From Apostichopus japonicus (lineage: Eukaryota > Echinodermata > Holothuroidea > Aspidochirotida > Stichopodidae), in NCBI RefSeq assembly GCF_037975245.1, contig NC_092576.1:10563611-10583610 (forward strand): 20,000 nt of DNA. Reading direction: 5' to 3'. A program made the position numbers and the translations under genes. The notes under the pieces were generated by a model. The model did not search any database. It had not been told where the DNA came from and saw only the letters and a list, made by a program, of their open reading frames with translations. This document shows, piece by piece, positions 1 through 8,262 of the stretch (position 1 is its first letter; each line of letters begins with the position of its first letter).

Positions 1-1191
1 CGTAATGAAGTTGAAAGGGATTATTTGACACTGATTGGAAAAGCTGAAAGTATGAAGCGATTGCAAACAGAAGTATTAGATGCGAAGGAATTAGCTGACA
101 TGAAGCAGATCTCTGAAGAGAAAAGGGAATCGCAGATTTTAGAAAACCAACTCGCAATAATAATTAAATGTCACACAATTTCACACGAGAATGCTCTTGA
201 TGAAATCCAAAAGATAAGCAAGAGCACGAAGAAAACGGCCGAAATTAAAGTTAAATTAGAGAAACAGAAGGAGGTGCTGAAAAATAGGTCTGTTGATCTC
301 TTGTACAGGGAGATACCCAAAGATGGAGCATTCTGTAGCATTACAGTCAGTACGCTGATAGGAAGTTCAATCTTGCTTAGTAATCAGTTATTACATACAT
401 TTGATGCACGACAAAGGAGTGGGGGCGTTCTGCTTATTTGTGTTGATCCTAAAGATTCCAGTAAGGAATATTGGAGACATCTGGAGAATATTGATAATTA
501 CGATGATCCTGTAGTTATGTCGAATATAGATATGTATTATGATGGCAGTTCACACACATTATTTGCTGTAGGTAATACTGTCTTCATTGTACGTCCTTAC
601 TGGAATGTTTCTCTGTTTGATTCTGTAGAATCAGTCTCATACTTGATGATTGATGAGGTACCTGAAGGTTCATGGATTACCAGTGTTACAGCACACTGTC
701 CAAACAATGATCCGAACGATGAGTTTATCATCTCTACTAGCTGTGACCACTCTATTCGAGAGTACAATATCTCCGAATCTGCTCTTAGAGTAATATATAC
801 AGGAGACTTTGTACGCTCTAATGCTATATCCAGAGTTGCTTACTGTCGTAATTTATTTGCTATCATTGGTCGAGGTCTTGATGGCGTCATACTTATAGAT
901 GTTGATGGTACGGTAAAGCAATATGGCACTTTAAGGCTTCCGTCAGCTATGTCTGGTATGTTACCGATCAATATCATCTGTACTGGTGCTAAGTGGCTAG
1001 TATTGTACATCAGTGAGGGCGTAGAGAAAGAGTGGAAGGTTGTACACTATGAGGAGACTGGAGAGTTTGTGAACGTGTGTGATGCAGGAACATCATCTAA
1101 TGAGATGGATGTTCCTCTTAGCGTCACTCGATTTAACAACACTGGATATGTTACTCTTGTTAATTCCAAAGTACGTACATTTCAGCACTGA
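1..1191 (+). CDS. TRIM-like protein, C-terminal part (coiled coil plus predicted beta-propeller), 5'-partial
   Basis: The frame is open from base 1 (CGT AAT GAA) to TGA at 1189-1191, giving 396 residues; the true start lies left of the window. Residues 1 to about 100 are rich in Lys, Glu, Gln and Leu with heptad-like spacing, as in the coiled coil after the B-boxes of TRIM proteins. Residues from about 103 to 396 alternate short beta-type hydrophobic runs with turns, including FIISTSCDHSIREYNIS and LFAIIGRGLDGVILIDVDG, which look like blades of an NHL- or WD40-like propeller. TRIM proteins of this layout are usually cytoplasmic E3 ubiquitin ligases, with the propeller binding the target, but RING and B-box domains are not visible here. 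The ORF is uninterrupted and looks like one long terminal exon. The assignment rests on architecture, not on a diagnostic motif; another coiled-coil/propeller protein is possible. Confidence 0.6.
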   Translation, partial: RNEVERDYLTLIGKAESMKRLQTEVLDAKELADMKQISEEKRESQILENQLAIIIKCHTISHENALDEIQKISKSTKKTAEIKVKLEKQKEVLKNRSVDLLYREIPKDGAFCSITVSTLIGSSILLSNQLLHTFDARQRSGGVLLICVDPKDSSKEYWRHLENIDNYDDPVVMSNIDMYYDGSSHTLFAVGNTVFIVRPYWNVSLFDSVESVSYLMIDEVPEGSWITSVTAHCPNNDPNDEFIISTSCDHSIREYNISESALRVIYTGDFVRSNAISRVAYCRNLFAIIGRGLDGVILIDVDGTVKQYGTLRLPSAMSGMLPINIICTGAKWLVLYISEGVEKEWKVVHYEETGEFVNVCDAGTSSNEMDVPLSVTRFNNTGYVTLVNSKVRTFQH

Positions 1192-2886
1192 AATCTGATC
1201 TCGGTTACAGAAGACGTCTTAGGTTAAAACCAGTTCAAACAATTTAGTTCGATTATAGCAGACAGTGTTGAGAGAAGTATTCATCAAAAGTGGAATAACG
1301 TTTATTAAGAAAGATACTGGTTACGTCACCATAATCTAACAGTAAACTTAGCCCTCTATTTGCTGTGCGTGATATACCTACGTCATTTCCGCTCAGCGAA
1401 TCTCCCTAAAACGCCTCTTCTGTTTTTAACATCAATGAATTATGTGTAAATTGTTATTCATTTCAGTTGACTAAAGTTTTATAAAATGGTTTAAGGCCTA
1501 GATTTTGCTTAATGTGCTTATATCATTTCTTTCATGCTACAAATAACCTACGAAACATAATTTGAATCGAAACATTCAATCCCCCTCCCATATCCCCCAC
1601 CCCCCGCCCGTACTGTATACCCCATTCTCTTTTTCCGTATCACCGTTGTCAAAAATCACCATTTCAAATTAAGTCGAATTAAAGACAAGTTACTGTTATC
1701 CATGTTACATTCTCCACGAACTTGTAAACATAATTGAATTTCTTCAGGCTTTAGCTCATTTGTTTCTTGGCAAAGATGTAAAAACAACTTTAAAGATAAT
1801 TGACGGTCACATGAGGTTTGAATTCTTAGCGCCGCATGTCTAGCTTATATTAAAAAAAAATGTATAGTATTTAAAATAGGAAATGATAAAATTTCTTCTT
1901 TTGTCTTAACCTACAATTAAACGGGTCTCATAATGTTCGCACACAGTTGTACATTAATCAAATAAAAATAACCCGAAGACTTGCCTGATTGATTTTATTT
2001 TCTAATTTTTCCTTTTTAGCATTTGGTCGTAAGTCAGTACCACTTTAAATTCAATGCTGTAAGGATATTCTTTTACAAAAAATTCCCTATCTATTTGTTT
2101 TTGTTATTGTTTAATGGTATAATTATATATTTTAATTATCTACCTGTCCCTGTCCCTTTCTAATAATAGTGAACCATGCATATAACTAATGATCGCTGAG
2201 TACGTCACCACAAGGACCTTTCAATGTTCCATTATTACAACCGTCACGGTCAATGTACCTCTCTGACACTATCTGAGATCATATTATACAATCAAATACT
2301 GTCTATACTTTGAGACTGATAATTGAAACAGAATATGTTTTTTTTCTGTATTGCGTTCACCAAATTTAACTTTATTCTATGAATCCTGCAACTTGAATGG
2401 ATTCGTGAATGAAAACCAAATCCTCATAGCATTTCTTATTCACAAAATGTTTTAAAAATTTTCTTTCTCTTTAAACCAAACTTACATTATGAAACTTTTG
2501 GGATTCCTTTAACTTTTTTTCCCCGTTTATTTCTTCTCTCATTTTTACTTTTTCTTGTTGCTGTAATTAGCATCGTGTATGGTAACATGATATGAACACC
2601 ACTTTTTTTAATGTCAGATATTTGAAATTTAATCAATCATGTTTATCAATATTTCTAAAGTAGAAGGTGAGAATTACTTTCTCGTCGTAGTATCCATCAA
2701 AAATTTAGATAATTTTGATCAAACTGTAATTAAAAAGTTCAATATATCTGTGAATCGCAAATGAGTTTAGAAAGTCTATGTGTTTATGTGTTATTTATTT
2801 TTGTTTATTGGATAATTATTCTTTTGAATAAAAAAACTGAATTGAATGAATAGAGTTCTGGAACAATCAGGCTAGGTGAATTAGCT
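1192..2886. other. AT-rich non-coding stretch (probable 3' UTR, then intergenic DNA)
   Basis: No coding region is recognisable here. The first part is probably the 3' UTR of the TRIM-like gene. There is a C-rich patch near 1580-1610 and many short A and T runs. Candidate polyadenylation signals AATAAA occur at 1961-1966 and 2827-2832. Nothing else stands out. Confidence 0.5.
1961..1966 (+). promoter_or_regulatory. Candidate polyadenylation signal AATAAA
   Basis: A canonical AATAAA hexamer lies 770 bp after the TRIM-like stop codon and is followed within about 30 bp by a T-rich stretch (GATTTTATTTTC), the usual downstream context. In AT-rich DNA such hexamers arise by chance, so this is only a candidate. 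Confidence 0.3.
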
Positions 2887-3687
2887 CAGGGACATAGCCA
2901 GGGGGAGCAGGGGCAGCAACTGCCCCCCCCCCTCTTTCAGTGTCGAAAAAATGTTAAAACTGTTGTTTTTTAGCATGGTATTTTGTCAATACTCTTTTTG
3001 AACTTGAATACTCGTCAGCTCCGTTAACTCGATTATAATCGTGGTAACACAGGCCTACTGATTCAGCTATTTACTTATTTTGACAGATGCAAGGAGCTAA
3101 ATTTAGCCTATTACAAGTCTATAGTTTGACACTGCGTAATAAAATACATATTGCCTACGTAACCGCACTCGATGGAGTGTCACGAACCGTATGCACAACG
3201 ACGCCTAAAAAAAATATATATATCGTTATCGCAGTGTACCAGCAGTATAATATATATATATATATATATATATATTATACTGCTAATACACTGCGATAAC
3301 GATATTTTTTTTTAGGCCACTGCACATCTGGCTACCTTACAAAATATGAAAGTTTATATTGTCCATCAGTTAAGTACGTCAAATTTATTAAAGTCCGGAC
3401 ATTGGACAATAAACAAGAATCAACCTACTGGAAAATTGTAAAAGAACACTATGTTTGTCTTTCTGATATAATATGTAAAAGAACATGTAAAAGAATTCAA
3501 ACAGGAAACATTATCTGCTGATTATATGATATCATATGATGATGATGAAACTGGCAAAACATTGCACCAGATCGCATCTAAGGACCTTCAATTGTTCAAA
3601 AATGTCTCAAAGGGGAGGGGGGTACCCTCCCTTAAATAATTTGCAAAATGTGCTCCCCCCCGTTTCAAATTCCTGGCTACGTCGCTG
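2887..3687. mobile_element. hAT-type non-autonomous DNA transposon, 801 bp
   Basis: The left end reads CAGGGACATAGCCAGG (2887-2902). The right end (3672-3687), reverse-complemented, reads CAGCGACGTAGCCAGG, matching at 14 of 16 positions. CAG-initial inverted repeats are typical of the hAT superfamily, which makes 8-bp target duplications. The flanking octamers are AATTAGCT (2879-2886) and GGTTAGCT (3688-3695), identical at 6 of 8 positions. C- or G-rich tracts lie just inside both ends. No transposase frame survives, so the copy is non-autonomous or a deletion derivative. A 115-bp foldback sits in the middle and may be a nested insertion. Confidence 0.65.
3203..3317. repeat. 115-bp foldback (near-perfect inverted repeat, possible MITE)
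   Basis: The left arm begins GCCTAAAAAAAATATA and contains CGTTATCGCAGTGTA and GCAGTATAATATATA. The right arm reverse-complements to the same series, with TATTAG in place of TACCAG and a shorter AT run. The centre is a (TA)n tract at about 3248-3276. The transcript would form a long hairpin. It lies inside the hAT-like element. It could be a nested palindromic MITE, but I see no convincing target duplication next to it. Confidence 0.75.
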
Positions 3688-4537
3688 GGTTAGCTAAGGC
3701 TACCGGCTGGCAGACTCGAGAACGATACTCCCCCTTTAACTTGGCCGATTTCCAGTGGTATTGAAAAATTTGCTAGTTTCTCGCGAATCAATTTGCACCC
3801 GCTTGTCTCAATTCGGTTCTGGACCGAACGCGAATAAGTTGTCAGTACAATATAAGTACAACATAAGTTAGCAGTACTTCCACTTTCAATTACATTTTCT
3901 GATTGTAATGAAAATCGATAAGTGAGGGTATGTTTCACTTCTTGTTCTTGAAACTTTATGGAAATCAAAGAATATACAGGAACTAGTATTCTAGAAATGT
4001 GACAGATATGAAAGAAATTTAAGAAAGTTTGATGTTGCGTGGAGCTCAGGAAAACCATTTATTTATATTCTTGGCCCATCGGTAGTTTATGTGTAGCTCA
4101 CATTTCCATGTTATACGTATTCATAAAACGCTCCTAAGCCCGTCACTGCTGCTATAGAATTTAAATAATATACCATTTAAAGCACTTTTCATGTGCCTTT
4201 TTGGCCTATTGAGTCTCAAAAAAATGAAACCTTATCAAATCTAAAGAAATTGTTAGTTAAATCTAAAGAATGGAGTTATGATTTATGGAGGCACTGAATG
4301 AAAGTCCCGCTACAGTGCCAGTCTGCCAGACGCAGTCGTTTGGTACGTAAGTAGAATGGAATCGAAGTACTATTACCAGCTAACGTTACCCACGAGGACT
4401 AGCCTAAAGTGTAGTACTAGTAACCTAGACCAATCTAGTACTAGTAGTAGCCACTGACATTGAATATGCCTCGTTTTCCTGCCATGTATTTGCCGATTTA
4501 GATGGCGCTCTTCTTGTTAGCGCTACAATTCCAATTC
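3688..4537. other. Non-coding stretch without recognisable gene
   Basis: This stretch follows the right end of the hAT-like element. Short open frames occur on both strands but none resembles a known protein. Around 4405-4450 there is a run of imperfect ACTAGTA-type short repeats. Nothing else stands out. Confidence 0.5.
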
Positions 4538-4930
4538 TTGATGTCTCTAACTCGTATTCTTGATATCTTTAACTATATTCCCGATATCTCTAATTCAATT
4601 GTGGATATCTTTAATTGTAGTCCCGGTATCTCTAATTCAATTTTGGGTATCTGTAATTCGAGTTCTTGATATCTCTAATTCAAGTTTGGATATCTCGAAT
4701 TCATTTCTTGATATCTCGAATTCAATTTGAATATCTCGAATACAATTCGAAATATCTTAATAATTTTTTAATTTTTCATATTTTTAATTTATTTCTTGAT
4801 ATCTAACTATCAATTTGAGATATCGTAAATGAAATTCAAATATCTAATTTCAATTTCTGATACCTTCAATTTAATTCAACATATCCGAAATTAATGTAGA
4901 TATCTCGACTTAAATTGAAGATATCTTTGA
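4538..4930. repeat. Degenerate 21-bp minisatellite with GATATC core
   Basis: The core hexamer GATATC or a one-base variant starts at 4562, 4583, 4604, 4625, 4646, 4668, 4689, 4710, 4730 and 4751. This is a period of 21 bp, with one 22 and one 20. A typical unit is TTGATATCTCTAATTCAATT. The regularity fades after about 4760, but similar units continue to about 4930. Both the GATATC core and the linking AATT are self-complementary. Confidence 0.85.
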
Positions 4931-5110
4931 CTATTAAATACATTAAACATGGCGTTCCATACGCACACACACAAGCATATTGAATCTCCATTGGCCGCTC
5001 CTGGGTGTTACTATATGGCATGGATGTCACAAAAAGTATAAAGAGAGTTTTGCTGATATATATCTTGAGCCAATTAATTTTTATGATCGTAGAAGACACG
5101 CTGTGAATGT

Positions 5111-5909
5111 GAACGTGTGGTGAACGTTACCAAGTTTTTCACTCTAGTAAGACTTCCAAAGTCGATACAGTCAGATCAAGGGTCAAATTTCACGTCAGGC
5201 TTATTTCAGGAAGTCATGTAGGAGTTAGGGATAGAACAATACACCTCTAGTGCATACCATCTGGAGTCCCAAGGAGCTTTAGAGAGATTCAATCAGACTC
5301 TAAAGAATATATTTAGGACTTACTGTTTCGATTTTGAAAAGGATTGGAATGAGGATGTTCACCTGTTATTGTTTTCTGCAAGGGAAGCAGTTCAGGAAAC
5401 ATTAGGCTTCAGTCCCATTGAGCTAGCATTTGGGCGTACAGTTCGAGGTCCCTTAAAGCTTCTGAAAGAAAAATGTCTGAATGATGAAATTGATACAAAC
5501 CTTTTGGATTATGTTTCCAAATTCAAGTAAAGGCTTATTTAGATCAAATAAAATTGCTAGGAATCATCTAAAAGAGGCCCGAAGCAAAATGAAAAGGTGG
5601 TATGATTAGGATGCCAAAAGTAGAATATTTAATCCAGGAGACAAAGTACTGGTCTTGTTTCCAATACCTGGACACCTACTTCAGGCCAGATACCATGGGC
5701 CTTATACAGTAGAGTCAAAAGTGGGTGAGGTTGACTACATTGTCAAGACGCCAGATTAAGAAAAATTAGGTCATCTTTCAGAAAATGTGCAGTGTGAATT
5801 AAAGCAATTAATTCACGAGAGGGAAGATATTTTTCCCTATTTTCCTAGTAGGACCAATGCTGCTGATCATGACGTTGATGTGGGTGACCATGAACCAATC
5901 AAACAACAC

Positions 5910-5912
<3 letters not shown>
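5111..5912 (+). pseudogene. Degenerate Ty3/gypsy pol fragment: integrase followed by start of reverse transcriptase (Gmr1-type order)
   Basis: From about 5111 the frame reads an integrase core. LPKSIQSDQGSNF carries the second catalytic Asp, and SQGALERF carries the catalytic Glu after exactly 35 intervening codons (DD35E). It continues through FSPIELAFG. A TAG interrupts at 5219-5221 and a TAA at 5528-5530. The coding frame then shifts by +1 (about 5530-5550) and resumes with the integrase C-terminal region, including PGDKVLVLFPIPGH and ARYHGPYTV, with stops at 5607-5609 and 5757-5759. Directly downstream, DVDVGDHEPIKQHPY resembles the segment leading into reverse transcriptase. Integrase before RT is the Gmr1 order, unlike ordinary Ty3/gypsy. 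The homology stops at the (TA)n tract and no LTRs are visible. This is a dead fragment. Confidence 0.8.

Positions 5913-6004
<92 letters not shown>
5913..6004. repeat. (TA)n microsatellite, about 92 bp
   Basis: An uninterrupted TA dinucleotide run. It marks the exact 3' limit of the pol relic: the sequence beyond it shows no further reverse transcriptase similarity. Long open frames over it (repeating Tyr-Ile) are artefacts of the repeat. Confidence 0.95.
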
Positions 6005-6007
<3 letters not shown>

Positions 6008-6799
6008 TGAATTTTGAACACTGACTGGCAACATAACATACAGGAACAATGATATGTAGCCTATATGACCTGGTCACATGAGAGGTTAATAACGCAACGA
6101 CTTCCGACGGGTTTTCACGGTTATCCACACATATATTAATTCCTTAGTCGTATACACGTCTATGGGTTGGTGTGTTTGCGTTTCACAGTATGCCAAACCA
6201 AGTAATGCACTGTAAGTTGTACTAGTACTGACACACCCTTACCATGCGCTAATGGTATACTGCTATCTACTAACTGCCTGAGTTTACGTTAATTCGACAC
6301 AGATTATAATCATATATGAGTGGTCGTTTAACTTATCGACTGGAACACATTAAAGGTAAGAGCGGCATTTTGTGATATATAACATTGCAGAATAGATTAT
6401 CAAGTTGTACAACCGTTTCAATTGTCCGTGAAATCGATATCTAGTTGTAAACATTCACATAACGTTCAAAAGCTCATACAACTGTCCAATCACGTCAACC
6501 ATTGTAATATCAAGCCTTAAATGCTAACTACTTCATGACGTTGCAAAAAACGAATATTATATTTAAGGAACGATTGGTAAAAGAGTTGATTCTTCCCTAT
6601 AGTAAATAAGATAATGTTGTATTTCTTATAAGAGTGGACTTTGATACCGTTCTGCCTATAGCTAGTTAAACGCATACAGACATACAGGCTACACGTTTGT
6701 TCTCATGGCGGTTGCCTTGTCTTAAAACTATCGGCAGTATATAGAATATAAATTGCTTGTGTTTTTCGTTCCATTGGGCTCAAATACCGAATTGCTTAT
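6005..6799. other. Non-coding stretch without recognisable gene
   Basis: AT-rich sequence between the (TA)n tract and the first copy of the dispersed repeat. I see no protein similarity, tRNA-like structure or clear tandem repeat. Confidence 0.45.
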
Positions 6800-6970
6800 T
6801 TGAAGTTTCGTTCTTGATAATGTAAGTGTAGCACAATTTACTTCGTAATATTAAAATAATGTACATTTGCGAAATACAAGAAACTATTTTAACATTTGGT
6901 AATGGCGTGCAGTGCAAATATTAAATAGCACAAACAACATAGCCACCCAGTTACATAAAATGGACAATTT
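6800..6970 (+). repeat. Unknown repeat family, copy A
   Basis: This copy shares an ordered series of short blocks with copies B (7010-7700) and C (9412-9735): GAAGTTTC, TAATGTAAGTGTAGCACAA, CTATTTTAACATTTGGTAA, AATGGCGTGCA (6901), AGCACAAACAAC and CAGTTACAT. Divergence is high but the order is kept. The family and its function are unknown. The copy matters as a stand-in for the pre-insertion state of copy B, because it has no insertion at the corresponding point. Confidence 0.6.
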
Positions 6971-7046
6971 TTTCGCCATTGTTATTTCTTTCGCTTTGTT
7001 TGAGTGGTTTGTGTTGAAGTTTCCTTCTCGAAAATGTTAGTGTAAC

Positions 7047-7058
7047 ACAAATTACTAT
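7047..7058 (+). repeat. 12-bp target site duplication, left copy
   Basis: ACAAATTACTAT here is repeated exactly at 7506-7517 and flanks the 447-bp insertion. A 12-bp exact duplication points to retrotransposition rather than to a cut-and-paste element. Confidence 0.8.
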
Positions 7059-7505
7059 GTGTAAAAGTAAGTTGGCCTGACGTTTCGATCCTAGCAGGAT
7101 CTTCTTCAGAGGCTAAATGACAAGTAACAGTAACAGAAGGGAAAAAACACACACGCAGATTACAGACAGGTTAATGAGCATGGTGAACACAAAGAGATAG
7201 ATGTAAGGAGATTAGTAGACCAGGGATGTAGAGAAGAAATCAACAGGGGAAGAGGAGAGGTAGGAGATAAACAGTAGAGGGACAGAGGGGGTGGGGATTA
7301 AAGGAAGGGGGTAGGGAATAAACTGGAGAAGGATAAAGACAGAAAGGTGTGGAGAAAAAAGGGTGGAAGAGAGCTGTGGGAAGAGGAGTGATGGGGGAGG
7401 GGGGTCCTGCTAGGATCGAAACGTCAGGCCAACTTACTTTTACACATTCTATTACACAGGCTCTCCAGTGAATAAGCAGTGTGCAAACAGTTTTATTTTA
7501 TTTTG
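7059..7505 (+). mobile_element. Retroposon-like insertion (Penelope- or retrozyme-like candidate), 447 bp
   Basis: The insertion is bounded by exact 12-bp direct repeats (7047-7058 and 7506-7517). It begins GTGTAAAAGTAAG and ends TTTTATTTTATTTTG. Inverted repeats of 43 bp run from 7057-7099 and 7405-7447 and are identical; the outermost two bases overlap the target duplication on the left. Between them lies a purine-rich stretch (about 7140-7404) with no ORF. The sequence GACGTTTCGATCCTAGCAGG within the inverted repeat belongs to a hammerhead-like motif on the minus strand. Penelope-like elements often carry hammerhead motifs and inverted partial copies, which fits, but no reverse transcriptase or GIY-YIG coding sequence is present. 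A short non-autonomous retrozyme is an alternative. Confidence 0.6.
7075..7113 (-). ncRNA. Hammerhead-ribozyme-like motif (type I, minimal stem III)
   Basis: Read on the minus strand the order is: stem I 5' arm GCCU, core CUGAAGA (fits CUGANGA), one extra A, stem II GAUCC-UGCUA-GGAUC, core GAAA, minimal stem III AC/GU, GUC cleavage triplet, and stem I 3' arm AGGC. Every conserved hammerhead part is present in order and both stems pair. Deviations are A at the variable core position 7 and one unpaired A before stem II, so activity is uncertain. Known minimal-stem-III hammerheads of this kind act best as dimers through the palindromic ACGU. The inverted copy at 7405-7447 keeps stem II and GAAA but lacks the CUGANGA core. 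Confidence 0.5.
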
Positions 7506-7517
7506 ACAAATTACTAT
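7506..7517 (+). repeat. 12-bp target site duplication, right copy
   Basis: ACAAATTACTAT, identical to 7047-7058. It is followed directly by the remainder of repeat copy B. Confidence 0.8.
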
Positions 7518-7928
7518 TAAGTAAACATTTATGTAACAATTATGTAACATTAGAGTAATATATATAAGCTAAGTACTAAAGACTATTTTAATATCTGGTA
7601 ATGGCGTGCAGTATAAAACAAAACAAATAAGGTAGCACAAACAGCCGAGCCAGTCAGTTACATTAGGCAGACAATGTTAACATCATACAGATTTCGTTCA
7701 TTCCTTTCAATGTTTTTTATTATCATACCCGGACGTCTTTTTTTGTTTATCTGGTTATATTTCAATAGCGTTAAGTAACGATAAAAGGATCAAACTGTAT
7801 ATTTGTGAACTTTCATTTCACGTATTGAAATAAATAAACTACTTTCACATTTGCCTTTTACATGTGATTGATATATATTACGAAACCGTGTCGGCCCCAC
7901 GGATTGTTGAGAAATGTTTGAAGTCAGC

Positions 7929-8146
7929 CATTATCTTCTAATTAACAAACAGTTAATGAAAACACCCGCTCAACCCCACCGTGAACCCCTCCCCCCCCCC
8001 GAAAAAAAGGAAACAAAAACACTTTCTCTTTGCATTTCATTATCTTCTAATTAACAAACAGTTCATAAAAATGTCTTTCACGGAACACGCACTCAACTCC
8101 CCAACCCCTGCCCCCCCCCCCAACAAAAAGTACACTTTTTCTTTGC
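7929..8146 (+). repeat. Two-copy tandem duplication, unit 109 bp, with poly-C cores
   Basis: The string CATTATCTTCTAATTAACAA starts at 7929 and again at 8038, an offset of 109 bp. Both units continue with AACAGTT, then a C-rich block (runs of 10 or more C at about 7990-8000 and 8111-8120), then an A-rich block and CTTTGCATT. The copies differ by substitutions and small indels, so the duplication is not recent. Short open frames on both strands here are low-complexity artefacts. Confidence 0.85.
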
Positions 8147-8262
8147 ATTCTATTCGAATTCCTCCCACTATGACATTTTCTCCATACAGACACATTCTTA
8201 AGAAGTTGCTTTGCTTCAATTGCATATAAACAATGTATGTACCATCTCACTGTTGAGCACAA

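Larger units (their letters stand above)
7010..7700 (+). repeat. Unknown repeat family, copy B (split by a 447-bp insertion)
   Basis: Block order matches copy A: GAAGTTTCCTTC, AATGTTAGTGTAACACAAA, then after the insertion CTATTTTAATATCTGGTAA, AATGGCGTGCA (7600), AGCACAAACAGC and CAGTTACAT. The insertion at 7059-7505 falls between the TGTAACACAAATTACTAT and TTAAGTAAACATTTATG parts. When these are placed side by side they align with copy A. Confidence 0.6.

Noticed and set aside
3203-3317. microRNA precursor
   Set aside because: The arms are too long and too perfectly paired, with an AT-repeat loop, and the setting is inside a transposon; a foldback element explains it better.
3690-4058. 122-codon minus-strand frame
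   Set aside because: No similarity to a known family is recognisable, and there are no splice or promoter signals. A frame of this length is possible by chance in 20 kb.
4538-4930. Possible CRISPR array
   Set aside because: The 21-bp units are contiguous and degenerate, with no unique spacers, and the sequence is eukaryotic.
5787-6128. Open frames on both strands across the TA run
   Set aside because: Most of each is repeating Tyr-Ile from (TA)n. Only the first part of the plus-strand frame is meaningful, and it belongs to the pol relic.
7981-8262. Short open frames on both strands
   Set aside because: They cover the poly-C duplication, overlap each other and have no recognisable protein.
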